From the NCBI GenBank assembly GCA_041484115.1, contig JBGPHA010000007.1, positions 1-19,801 on the forward strand: a DNA stretch of 19,801 nt. The letters are read 5' to 3'. The stretch comes from ASMP01 sp041484115 (GTDB lineage Archaea > Nanobdellota > Nanobdellia > Pacearchaeales > GW2011-AR1). The first letter of the stretch is position 1. The number at the start of each line of letters is the position of its first letter. The translations under genes and the position numbers were made by a program. Under the pieces are notes generated by a model that saw only the letters and a program-made list of their open reading frames with translations, had not been told where the DNA came from and searched no databases. Positions 5,436 through 14,345 of this stretch are shown here, one piece after another.

Positions 5436-7259
5436 ATGGGGTTTAAGAGTGGTCAAGTAAGTATTTTCATAATAATTGCGATTGTTATTATTGCCCTTGT
5501 TTTTGGATATCTTTTTTTGAGAGGAACTATTTCTACAAAAGGAACCCCGCCAAGTATACAACCCGCATACACTAGCTTTCTTACATGTCTTGAAGAATAC
5601 ACAAATACAGGGATAGGTGTTTTGGAAAGCCAGGGAGGATACATAAAACTTCCTGCTTTTGATCCAGGCTCTGATTACATGCCATTTTCTTCACAGCTCA
5701 ACTTTGTAGGAACTCCTATCCCTTATTGGTATTATGTCTCTAAAAATAACATCCAGAAAGAGCAAATTCCTTCCAAGAGTGATATGGAAAAACAACTTGG
5801 AGATTTTATAGCAAGCAAAATAAGAGATTGTAATCTTAGAAATTATTATGGTCAGGGATTTATAATAACTATGGAAAATCCGAGTGCCAGCGTTAGCATA
5901 AAAGACAGCTCTGTTGATGTCAAACTAAATATGCAACTAACAATACAGAAAGGAAATGATACTTCTGTAATAACTACACATCAAATTTCTGACCAATCAC
6001 CTTTGGGACAACTTTACAATGATGCAAAAAAAGTTTATGATATAGAACAGCAAAACATGTTTCTTGAAAATTATACAATTGACGAATTAAGACTTTATGC
6101 TCCTGTAGATGGTGTTGAAATTACCTGCGGACCATTAACATGGAATGCAAACACAGTATTTGATACATTGCAAAATGCTATAGAAGCAAACACACAGGCA
6201 TTAAGATCTCCTGGGAGCAGCAATAATTATTTTTCTGTAAAACTTCCCGTAAATGAACAAGTTAGGTTCTTAAATTCTAAAAACTGGCCAAATAGCTTTG
6301 AAGTTGCTCCTACAGGAGGCCAGATACTCAGTGCATACCCTGTAGGAAATCAACCAGGACTTGGAGCTGTTGGTTTTTGTTATGTGCCTTATCATTTTGT
6401 TTACAACATAAAATATCCTGTACTTATTCAGCTTTATCAAGGACAAGACATATTCCAATTTCCCTTCGCAGTTGTTGTACAAGGGAATAATCCAAGACAA
6501 TCATTAAATGTAACAGCTTCTCCAGAGGCTGTTCCTAATTTGTGCTTGTATAATAACACAGCAATACAGGTAAACACTTATGATATCAACAAGAAGCCCG
6601 TTGATGCTAATATTTCCTATGAATGTTTAGGAAATGTATGCGACATGGGGAGTGTAAATTCAGGAACATTGTCAACAAACTTCCCACAGTGTGCAAATGG
6701 ATATGTTATTGCAAAAGCTCAAGGATTCAAAGATACAAGATATTTGTTCTCAACTGTGCAGCAAGGTTCTTTGGATATAATCATGGATAGAATTTATCAA
6801 AGAAATGTCCAGCTCCTTTTGGATGGAAAACCATACAATGGAAATGCAATAATAACCTTTGATTCAAATTACGCAACTCAGACTATTTATTATCCAGACC
6901 AGAAAACAATTAATCTTGGGGAAGGCCAGCAAAACATCCAGGCACAAATTCTTGTAAATTCCTCCATAAAAGTCGGGGCAACGACAAAACAACAGTGCAT
7001 TACTGTTCCTAAGGGTATTCTTGGAATTATAGGAATAACAAAACAGCAATGTTTTGAAATCAAGGTTCCAGAACAGGTAATTTCAAATGCCATTATAGCT
7101 GGAGGAAATACATCTATTTATTTCACAGAAGACCAAGTTGCAAAAGGAACAACACTTCAGATAAATGCTCAAAGCTTCCCTGCACCAAATTCCCTAGATC
7201 AGGTACAAAAAAATTATGCTCTCCTTGACCAAAGCCAACTAGATATTCAAATAAAATAA
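5436..7259 (+). CDS. Surface protein with prepilin-like (class III) N-terminus, partner of giant secreted protein
   Basis: The 607 residues start MGFKSGQVSIFIII, a short basic leader, Gly 6-Gln 7 and then about 20 hydrophobic residues (10-29). This resembles archaeal class III signals cut by prepilin peptidase just before Gln (G|QVSIF), but Phe stands where pilins usually have Glu at +5. The rest is extracellular in style. Residues 45-200 contain CLEEYTNTGIGVLESQGGYI and a helix/strand mix. The middle (about 370-450) holds Cys-containing carboxypeptidase-regulatory-like beta repeats (IQVNTYDINKKPVDANISYEC). The last 150 residues are beta-rich with no C-terminal anchor. It is first in an operon with the 1955-residue gene. 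From memory, DPANN genomes contain similar GQ-(hydrophobic) proteins beside very large surface proteins, which I cannot verify here. It could be a membrane-anchored subunit, not a filament pilin, given its size. Confidence 0.7.
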   Translation: MGFKSGQVSIFIIIAIVIIALVFGYLFLRGTISTKGTPPSIQPAYTSFLTCLEEYTNTGIGVLESQGGYIKLPAFDPGSDYMPFSSQLNFVGTPIPYWYYVSKNNIQKEQIPSKSDMEKQLGDFIASKIRDCNLRNYYGQGFIITMENPSASVSIKDSSVDVKLNMQLTIQKGNDTSVITTHQISDQSPLGQLYNDAKKVYDIEQQNMFLENYTIDELRLYAPVDGVEITCGPLTWNANTVFDTLQNAIEANTQALRSPGSSNNYFSVKLPVNEQVRFLNSKNWPNSFEVAPTGGQILSAYPVGNQPGLGAVGFCYVPYHFVYNIKYPVLIQLYQGQDIFQFPFAVVVQGNNPRQSLNVTASPEAVPNLCLYNNTAIQVNTYDINKKPVDANISYECLGNVCDMGSVNSGTLSTNFPQCANGYVIAKAQGFKDTRYLFSTVQQGSLDIIMDRIYQRNVQLLLDGKPYNGNAIITFDSNYATQTIYYPDQKTINLGEGQQNIQAQILVNSSIKVGATTKQQCITVPKGILGIIGITKQQCFEIKVPEQVISNAIIAGGNTSIYFTEDQVAKGTTLQINAQSFPAPNSLDQVQKNYALLDQSQLDIQIK

Positions 7260-7262
7260 AAA

Positions 7263-10200
7263 ATGAGAAATAAAAAAATTTTAACAATCAAAGTTATTTT
7301 ATTAGCATTCGCTCTATTTTCATTGTTACTAATAACATCTTCTAGTGTTTCTGCACAAGGCTCTTATGTAAGAAGCGTTCCTGCATACACTTATGGGGGA
7401 CAGACGACATCACCTTTTGGAACCCAGATATATCCTACCTTTGATACAAACGCATGCTATGGAAGACAGGACTTTATTCTTCAGGTTGATCCTCTTGGAT
7501 GCACTCCAACTGTTGTTAGAAGTGACCTTCTTGAACAACAACCTGTTGCTGTTTTCTGTCCTATTGTTGCAACACAATTGAATCCTTTGATAAAAATAAA
7601 TGCAATAAAGAGCATGACAATTTCCCTCGGCAGTTTTTCTAATGCTGTTCAGACAGTAGGTTATCAGCCTGCACAGGCAGCTCTTGGACAGTACAATCCA
7701 AACATAAGGAGCAATTATCTTGGAAATATAGGATATGCAACAATTGTTCTAAGGCAAAATCCAAATGAATCATCTATGCCAAAGTTTGCCACAGGAACCC
7801 TGAATGCGAGAATGACATATGATATCCAAAATGCATTCGGGGTAGGAAGTGCTTCTTTTTATCTTCCTCAGCTTACTGACACAGAATTCAACCAAAATAT
7901 CAATGCCTACAGTTTCTGGAATGGGAAAGGATTTTTGAAACTTGAAGGCGCAGATAACAATGGAGCAATAATTTCTGTTTATTCTGGAATTAGTAATGCT
8001 GCAAGCCCAAGCACCACAAAAACAAAAATAGCAACAGTCACTCTTACTTCTTCAAAGTCAACATCTGATCAAATTTACCTTCCAGGATTCAGTTTCTGCA
8101 TGGGAGGGTTTAATCTAAAGCTTCAGGATGTTGAAAATCCAGACACAAGCGCAACACTCAATGTTGATGCAGATGTTCTAGACATGAAATCAGGAGAGAC
8201 ATTTCTTGATGGAAAATGCACTGTAAATACAATAACAAAATATGGATTAAATCAAAATATAAAAATTTCCTGCAGTGAAGATCAGCAGAAAAGCAGCTTC
8301 CTGCTTGGAATAAACCCAAAAATAAATATAACAATTGGGGGTACTACACAAGTTTATAGTGTTGGAGATTATTTATTTGATTACAAAGATGTACTAAACA
8401 GAATTTATGGTGTTTATTTAGGATTTATTGGAAATAATGGGAAAACAAATTCTAAAAATGATATATACATAAGAACAATCCTTATTCCAAAGAGCTTAGG
8501 CAATGAAACAACTTTAACAAATGATGAACTTTCTTATGTTGCAGGTTATGACAATGCACAGAAAGGCTCTGACATAAAAAGGGGCATTTCAGGAGAAATA
8601 GTTGATTTAGCAAAATCAGGACTAGCAGGACTTTCACAAATAATCAGAGCAGGACTTTCTGGAAAATGGATGAATTATCTAAGCTATTCGGATTCCAGCA
8701 CGACTTTCCTTAATCAAAATGTAAGGATAGTTGATTATGCAGGAGTTTATGACACAGATATCTCAAAATCTCCACCAAATGTTCAGGATTCTTACAATAA
8801 AGCTATGTCTGATTACCAAACAATAATACAAAGTTATGTTGGAGAAACATATCCTCCTGGAAGTTCAATTACAGAAGGGCAGCAGGCTTTGACAAATTCC
8901 ATAAACCTTGCTAATAATTTCGGACAAAAAAGAACAGCACTCCAGCTTTGCCAGCAATATTCTATTAGTTATAGTACGGGAGCTCCGGATATTTGTAATA
9001 ACCCTGTTCTTTTATCAAGCATTTCTGTTTCGCAACAAAGTGTTCTTATTAATGGAGTAACACATATAATTTCTTTTAATGGAATACATCAGCCTACCTT
9101 TGATCAATATGGAGTTCAGCTTTCTATAAAATACCCTGACGGTTCCATAATATCAGAGCCATTACAAAAGAATGATATATTTTATTTAAATCAAACGAAC
9201 CAAACAAACCAGGACGCTATACAGCTTACAGATCTTACTTCAGATTCTGCAACATTCAAGACATACTTTCAGGGACTTATTTCTCAAACAGTAACGCAAT
9301 TTAATTGCCATACAGGTCAATGCACACTTAAACTTGGAACAGAAGACACTTTTGGGAGCATATATACTTTCGCAATACAGAAAATAAATCTACAGCAAAT
9401 TGCAAAAGTTTCCATAATTCCTAATATAAATTATGCACAATCAAATGCGAGCTTCAATTTCAGCATAGGTATAGAAAAAAGAGCAATACAACTTACACCT
9501 CAGCAGACAAAGGATAGGATAAACTCTGTCAATTCAACAATTAAAACATTGTCTAACATACAGGGTACTTTGGATACTGTTGTTAAAGTTGGAAAAACAG
9601 CATGCTTAGTTACAGAAGGTTATCTGACAGTTAAGAACTTTATTTCTAACCTTGGAGGTACAGGAGTTGCAAGGCAGGCTGTAATGAGAAATCAAGGGGG
9701 ATGGTATGATCAGTGTAATACAATGGTAAAAGCTGGCCAATATCAAACAGTTGATGCATGTCTTCTAGATCATTCTTCTGAAGTTGATGCATCTGTAAAT
9801 GCTTATGATAAAGCTGTTAAAAACCAAAATCAGAATATCCAAACGTTAAGCCAAAATCTTCCAACAACGGTTTTCCTTGGAGAAAAAGTACCAGATACAA
9901 ATGCTCTTACCGATAGAATTCTGACTACCGATTTCAAAAGTACTCTTTCCAGCCAACTAAGTACAGCAGGAATAAACCAAATAAAAATTGGAACCCAAAC
10001 CATAAATGTTAATGCTGATATAGTTTCGAAAATAGATGATAAGACTGTTACATTAACTCAACTGGAAAGTCTTCAATCTAATGCAGAACTTCTTTCTTCA
10101 GGTGACCCGACTGCTACAGCAATTGCAAGTCAATCAATACAGCAGACTTTGGTACAGATTTATAACAATCTTCCTTCGCCAATCCAAACAAGCGCCGAAC

Positions 10201-13130
10201 AGCAACAACTTCAGAATGGTATTCAAAATGCTCATATACAAACTATGCCAAATGCAAATGCTATAGAGGAACAATATCTGGGGGATATTGCTGGAGCAGG
10301 AAATAAATTTAACATTAATGCAAGCACACCTGTGGCATCAATCTTATTCCAAAATCAGATATATACTATTGAACTGGCAGCTGTAAGCGGGAATATATAC
10401 AGAATTATAAATATTTATGACAGCTCTGGAAACAAATTATCAAGTAATTCAAGTACTGACCCAAATTCTCAAACTGTTTATTCACAGATAACAAGGACAA
10501 TATCTGATTTCAAAGCATCTGTTGCATCTGACTATCAAAATCCATATTTAAATCCGCAAGTACAATATTATGAAACAGGGCAGTATGCAGGCCTTCCTGC
10601 AATTGTTCCATTTGATTTGAAAAATGGATGGTATGCAGCTATAAAATCAAATCTTCCTATTTTAGGAGGTTTGACTTCTTATGATGCCTCTGGTAGAGTT
10701 TCCAGTTTTTATGTTTGTAATGTTGGTAAAAATGGAAAAGAAGAAGCAATGGGTGGAGATGATAATTGTGAACAATTCATTCCCGGCTCAAGTCAACAAC
10801 CTCCTCTTTTCCAGGGTGCTTTCACACCAACACAATCACAAGCATTAGCTAATCAAGCTGTGAATGCAATAAAACAAGCATCAAATCAGCATACAGCAGG
10901 AGTTTCTAAGGTTACAATATCCACTTCAGACGGTTCAAAGTCAATTAAAGTCGGGCAGCCTTCTGCAAATACGCCAAACATACAATGCGAAGATTTCATG
11001 TCTCCATCTGACTGCAACATTTTATTCAATGTTTGTGATCCTGTTGTTTGTCCTTCAAGCAGATGCAATCTTGGAGGGGCATATCCTGTTCAGGATGTTA
11101 TTCAATCAGGAGTAGTTGGAAGTCTTATGTTATGTCTTCCCAATTACCCACAAGTGAAAGTGCCTATTTGTGTTTCAGGACTTAATGCAGGACTTCAGGG
11201 ATACATAAGTGTTCTCAAATCCTATCAGCAATGCTTGAATACAAGTCTTACTACTGGCAAAACAGTTGGAATCTGTGATGAAATTAACAGTGTTTATCAA
11301 TGCCAGTTTTTCTGGAAACAAATACTGCCTATTGTTCAATATGGACTTCCGAAAATTATAAGCCATGTTTCTAATGGAGGAGGAGAATATCTTGCTGGTT
11401 CAGATGCTCTGACAAATGCGCAAAAATCTTTGGATTACTTCAGCCAGTATTACGCCGCAAATTCATACAAAGCATTCCAAGAAAGATCAACACAAAGTAT
11501 AGGAGATGCAGTATGTCAGAATGTAATATCTGCAACATTCCCAGGAGGAAATCTTTTTAATACGTTAATAACTCCTGATTCACCTCCACAGTTCTATGGG
11601 CAGTTTGATGAAATTCCTTATACAACAGCGACAAATCCCCCAACTTCTCAGTATAATGTATTTTATCATATCTATGCTGGAAAAGATTTCCCTGCTTACT
11701 ATCAGGTTTATTTGAAAGGTTCTGGAAGTTCATTTTATCAAGATACTTCTATAAATAGGCTTGTTGGCATAGGGTTTATTCCAGCAGGAGATTCTGCAGA
11801 TAATACAACAAGCTTTACATCACCATCTGGATATCAGCAGCTTTGTATATCTGTTAATGGACAAGAGCAATGCGGTTTCCAGAAAGTTACTACAGATTTC
11901 GGAATAAATTCAATTACCCAAAAATACCTTTCATCCCAGGCATCGCAAACAAGCATTACCACCGAGGCAAACTGTGTTTCAGGAACCCCAAGTGCTTATA
12001 ATTTGTTAAATCCAAATGTGCAGGCAGGGGTTACTAATACGATAAATCCTGCAATATATAATCAAGGAATAATAAGAATATGTTCAACAAATAATCCTGG
12101 CCAGGGAATAGATGCTAATATAGGAACTAATAATTCAAGATGGCAACAGGTAGGTTATTGTGATACACAAAATATCGGATGCTGGCTTGACACACAAAGT
12201 GTAAAAAATGTCATTCAAAATCAAAATATCTTGAATTCTACATTACAACCAGTGAGTTCTCAATATGTACAGGCATTGGAGTCTCAAGGAGGTTACATAG
12301 ATGATACAGGATTCAGCTCATTACTCTCACAGCTTAATAGTATAAATGGCCAAGATGCACAAATAATAAATCTGATAACTCCAAATATTTTAAAAACATA
12401 TCTCAATAATCAAAAGGCAGAACTTTATTTCAGAAGAGGAAATGCTTACAGCAGTTTAGCTGTAGGAGGATATAACATAGAAGCATCAAAACAAAAAACT
12501 ACTTCATCTACTGGATCTCCTGCAATAAGCACAAATTCTAGCAATTCTGGGGGAACACAAACAGGATTAGCAGTTACTTGCACGGATCCACTTTCGTGTC
12601 AAAAAGCTTTGGGAACGAGAGTAATACAACTAGCACAACAGAAAAAGACAGAAAGAGGTATTTCTGATGATTCTATAAAAAGAGATACAGGAGCAAAATC
12701 TTTCGAGTGTCTTGCCTTGCAGGTCGCAATGGTAGAGAGTACAATTCAACATTGTAAAAACAATACTGTTGATAGCAATGGAAACCTTGCATATTTAAAT
12801 AACAATCCTTTATATTGCGAAGGGGATAGCTCAGCACTTATTTCAGGAGACGCATTTGATAGTCTTGGGATAATGCAAATAAATACTAAGGTCCACACAA
12901 ATATCAATGTTTCTAATTTTGAAGAAAATGTAAATTATGGAATTGATTTGTTAATAAGTGGATATAATGCTCAATCAATGCAATTTACATGTACTGGTGC
13001 ATCTTATTCTGGATGGGCTAGGGCTTTGAGAAATTATAACGGGTTAGGATGTAATGGAAATAACCATTATGTCGAAGATGTTCTTAATAAAAAAAATGAA
13101 GTAGCGGCCATTTTCCCTGAATGTGCTTAG
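7263..13130 (+). CDS. Giant secreted protein (1955 aa) with C-terminal SLT/lysozyme-like domain
   Basis: A Sec signal peptide is clear (basic start, hydrophobic 11-25, likely cut after SVSA at 31). The mature protein is rich in Asn, Gln, Ser and Thr, poor in charge, and Cys-containing, as expected outside the cell. Rough layout: beta-rich N-terminal half; helical/coiled-coil-like stretch at about 742-960; Cys-rich core at about 1240-1360 with CDPVVCPSSRC and two hydrophobic patches; beta-rich region to about 1600; LESQGGYI at 1672-1679, shared with the upstream protein; Ser/Thr/Gly linker at about 1741-1770; then a C-terminal domain of about 185 residues. That domain has the lytic transglycosylase pattern: AMVEST with Glu 1825 as candidate acid, GIMQIN 1869-1874, ALRNYNG 1921-1927, and HYVEDV 1935-1940. 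It has eight Cys, an even number, which suggests disulfides. There is no C-terminal membrane anchor, so it may be held by the 607-residue partner 3 bases upstream. The function of the bulk is unknown. Confidence 0.8.
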   Translation: MRNKKILTIKVILLAFALFSLLLITSSSVSAQGSYVRSVPAYTYGGQTTSPFGTQIYPTFDTNACYGRQDFILQVDPLGCTPTVVRSDLLEQQPVAVFCPIVATQLNPLIKINAIKSMTISLGSFSNAVQTVGYQPAQAALGQYNPNIRSNYLGNIGYATIVLRQNPNESSMPKFATGTLNARMTYDIQNAFGVGSASFYLPQLTDTEFNQNINAYSFWNGKGFLKLEGADNNGAIISVYSGISNAASPSTTKTKIATVTLTSSKSTSDQIYLPGFSFCMGGFNLKLQDVENPDTSATLNVDADVLDMKSGETFLDGKCTVNTITKYGLNQNIKISCSEDQQKSSFLLGINPKINITIGGTTQVYSVGDYLFDYKDVLNRIYGVYLGFIGNNGKTNSKNDIYIRTILIPKSLGNETTLTNDELSYVAGYDNAQKGSDIKRGISGEIVDLAKSGLAGLSQIIRAGLSGKWMNYLSYSDSSTTFLNQNVRIVDYAGVYDTDISKSPPNVQDSYNKAMSDYQTIIQSYVGETYPPGSSITEGQQALTNSINLANNFGQKRTALQLCQQYSISYSTGAPDICNNPVLLSSISVSQQSVLINGVTHIISFNGIHQPTFDQYGVQLSIKYPDGSIISEPLQKNDIFYLNQTNQTNQDAIQLTDLTSDSATFKTYFQGLISQTVTQFNCHTGQCTLKLGTEDTFGSIYTFAIQKINLQQIAKVSIIPNINYAQSNASFNFSIGIEKRAIQLTPQQTKDRINSVNSTIKTLSNIQGTLDTVVKVGKTACLVTEGYLTVKNFISNLGGTGVARQAVMRNQGGWYDQCNTMVKAGQYQTVDACLLDHSSEVDASVNAYDKAVKNQNQNIQTLSQNLPTTVFLGEKVPDTNALTDRILTTDFKSTLSSQLSTAGINQIKIGTQTINVNADIVSKIDDKTVTLTQLESLQSNAELLSSGDPTATAIASQSIQQTLVQIYNNLPSPIQTSAEQQQLQNGIQNAHIQTMPNANAIEEQYLGDIAGAGNKFNINASTPVASILFQNQIYTIELAAVSGNIYRIINIYDSSGNKLSSNSSTDPNSQTVYSQITRTISDFKASVASDYQNPYLNPQVQYYETGQYAGLPAIVPFDLKNGWYAAIKSNLPILGGLTSYDASGRVSSFYVCNVGKNGKEEAMGGDDNCEQFIPGSSQQPPLFQGAFTPTQSQALANQAVNAIKQASNQHTAGVSKVTISTSDGSKSIKVGQPSANTPNIQCEDFMSPSDCNILFNVCDPVVCPSSRCNLGGAYPVQDVIQSGVVGSLMLCLPNYPQVKVPICVSGLNAGLQGYISVLKSYQQCLNTSLTTGKTVGICDEINSVYQCQFFWKQILPIVQYGLPKIISHVSNGGGEYLAGSDALTNAQKSLDYFSQYYAANSYKAFQERSTQSIGDAVCQNVISATFPGGNLFNTLITPDSPPQFYGQFDEIPYTTATNPPTSQYNVFYHIYAGKDFPAYYQVYLKGSGSSFYQDTSINRLVGIGFIPAGDSADNTTSFTSPSGYQQLCISVNGQEQCGFQKVTTDFGINSITQKYLSSQASQTSITTEANCVSGTPSAYNLLNPNVQAGVTNTINPAIYNQGIIRICSTNNPGQGIDANIGTNNSRWQQVGYCDTQNIGCWLDTQSVKNVIQNQNILNSTLQPVSSQYVQALESQGGYIDDTGFSSLLSQLNSINGQDAQIINLITPNILKTYLNNQKAELYFRRGNAYSSLAVGGYNIEASKQKTTSSTGSPAISTNSSNSGGTQTGLAVTCTDPLSCQKALGTRVIQLAQQKKTERGISDDSIKRDTGAKSFECLALQVAMVESTIQHCKNNTVDSNGNLAYLNNNPLYCEGDSSALISGDAFDSLGIMQINTKVHTNINVSNFEENVNYGIDLLISGYNAQSMQFTCTGASYSGWARALRNYNGLGCNGNNHYVEDVLNKKNEVAAIFPECA
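12577..13127 (+). other. SLT/goose-lysozyme-like catalytic domain within the giant protein
   Basis: This is domain-level annotation of residues about 1772-1955. The spacing E1825 - 44 residues - GIMQIN - about 47 residues - ALRNYNG - HYVEDV follows the order of soluble lytic transglycosylase signatures (ES; G-x-MQ-I; A-x-x-x-YN-G; Y-x-x-x-V). In that family the Glu is the single catalytic acid/base that cleaves the MurNAc-GlcNAc bond. A flexible Ser/Thr/Gly linker precedes the domain, and its eight cysteines suit an oxidising exterior. Assignment is by motif only; identity to any known member was not measured. Confidence 0.7.
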
Positions 13131-13138
13131 AATTTAAA

Positions 13139-13222
13139 TGCGGGAGATAGGATTCGAACCTATGCAAGCACTAAGCTACTGCGTCCTAAGCGCAGCCCGT
13201 TTGACCACTCCGGCACTCCCGC
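13139..13222 (-). tRNA. tRNA-Leu (anticodon TAG)
   Basis: On the minus strand acceptor GCGGGAG pairs with CTCCCGC. The anticodon stem CTGCG/CGCAG closes loop CTTAGGA (TAG). A long class II variable arm (TAGCTTAGTGCTTG area) is present, the T-arm is ATAGG-TTCGAAT-CCTAT, and the discriminator is A. No CCA is encoded. A TATA-like CTTTAAAAG lies at 13246-13254 upstream. Its 3' end lies 8 bases from the stop of the convergent giant gene. Confidence 0.95.
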
Positions 13223-13293
13223 GTTAAAGAAATGTGCATATTCTGCTTTAAAAGTTATTCCATAAATAGTTTTATATAAAAATAATAAATAAA

Positions 13294-14226
13294 TCAAATC
13301 TTTGTCTTTATCCTTGCTTCGCTCTCTTTCTGCTTGATTTTATCTTCTAAGTTCAGTTTTTCTATTAGTTCTTTATAACGATTTCTTATTGTTACTTCTG
13401 TTATACCGGCAATGTCTGCAACCTCTCTCTGGGTCTTTTTTTCGTCGTTCATTAAAGCAGCGACGTAAAGGGCAGCTGCAGCTATACCAGCAGGGCCTCT
13501 TCCAGAGGTTAGCTCAACTTCTTCTGCTTGCTTCAAAACTTTGAGGGCATCGTTCTGTGTTTTAGGCGAGAGTTTCAGAACAGAAGAAAATCTTGAGATG
13601 TAATCTTTTGGAGAGCTCTGGTTAACCTTGATTCCTAGTTTTCTTATTATGAACCGGTATGTCCTTCCTATTTCTTTTCTTTCAACATCAGAAGCTGTTG
13701 CCATTTCATCCAGAGTTCTTGGGATATTATAACTTCTGCATGCAGCATACAAACAGGCAGCTATTACAGATTCCATAGAACGGCCACGAACTAAACCACG
13801 CTGGAGAACATAATTGTAAATTCTTGCAGCATCATCTCTAATAACATTTGGAAGATTTAGATAAGATGCAATAACCCTTAACTCAGCCATAGCAAGCCTA
13901 AGATTTCTCTCTATGCTTGTGGAAACACGTTCCTGCCATTTTTTAAGCCTAAGAAATTTCCTCGTTTGCTTAGGTTCCAGCCTATAAATATCAGATATTT
14001 CACCAACGTTTGTTGTTAACCCTTTATCAAATTTCTGAATGCTTGTTGGAGCCCCACCACGGCCCTTTTTCTCGCCCTTGTCAAATTTTCCCTGTAAATC
14101 AACTCCAGTATCAACCATTTTCTCCTCGATAACAAGACCACAGTCATTACAGATGATCTCTCCGAGATGAGGGTCATAAGTGAGGTTGATACTTCCGCAT
14201 TCAGGACATTTTTTTATGAAGGCCAT
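13294..14226 (-). CDS. tfb: Transcription initiation factor B (TFB)
   Basis: TFB binds the TBP-TATA complex and the BRE and recruits archaeal RNA polymerase. The 310 residues hold an N-terminal zinc ribbon with Cys 7, 10, 26 and 29 (CPECGS and CNDCGL). A B-reader/linker follows (about 55-80, GAPTSIQKFDKGLTT). Two cyclin repeats lie at about 105-200 (AELRVIASYLNLP, RGRSMESVIAACLYAACR) and 203-295 (SGRGPAGIAAAALYVAAL). The second repeat ends with the BRE-recognising helix-turn-helix (TQREVADIAGITEVTIRNRYKEL). Length and domain order are standard, and all four zinc ligands are present. The Lys-rich C-terminal tail (KIKQKESEARIKTKI) is short. A TATA box about 35 bases upstream suggests a short leader of roughly 8-10 nt. 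Confidence 0.97.
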   Translation of the reverse strand: MAFIKKCPECGSINLTYDPHLGEIICNDCGLVIEEKMVDTGVDLQGKFDKGEKKGRGGAPTSIQKFDKGLTTNVGEISDIYRLEPKQTRKFLRLKKWQERVSTSIERNLRLAMAELRVIASYLNLPNVIRDDAARIYNYVLQRGLVRGRSMESVIAACLYAACRSYNIPRTLDEMATASDVERKEIGRTYRFIIRKLGIKVNQSSPKDYISRFSSVLKLSPKTQNDALKVLKQAEEVELTSGRGPAGIAAAALYVAALMNDEKKTQREVADIAGITEVTIRNRYKELIEKLNLEDKIKQKESEARIKTKI

Positions 14227-14256
14227 TTTAAAAGAATCTAGAGTTTATTTTAGTTG

Positions 14257-14266
14257 TATTTATAAA
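14257..14266 (-). promoter_or_regulatory. TATA box of tfb
   Basis: The minus strand reads TTTATAAATA, centred about 35 bases before the ATG at 14226. This spacing is about 9 bases longer than for the leaderless genes of this window, so tfb likely has a short 5' leader. Confidence 0.5.
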
Positions 14267-14345
14267 GTTTATGGTTTTATAAACCTTTCTATCTTCTCCG
14301 TCGGGAAAATTGAAGGGATATTTTTAAGAAACATTTTTAGAAACA

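Noticed and set aside
13223..13293. A non-coding RNA between tRNA-Leu and tfb.
   Set aside because: The gap is short, carries the tRNA-Leu TATA box and otherwise is plain A/T-rich sequence without stable structure.
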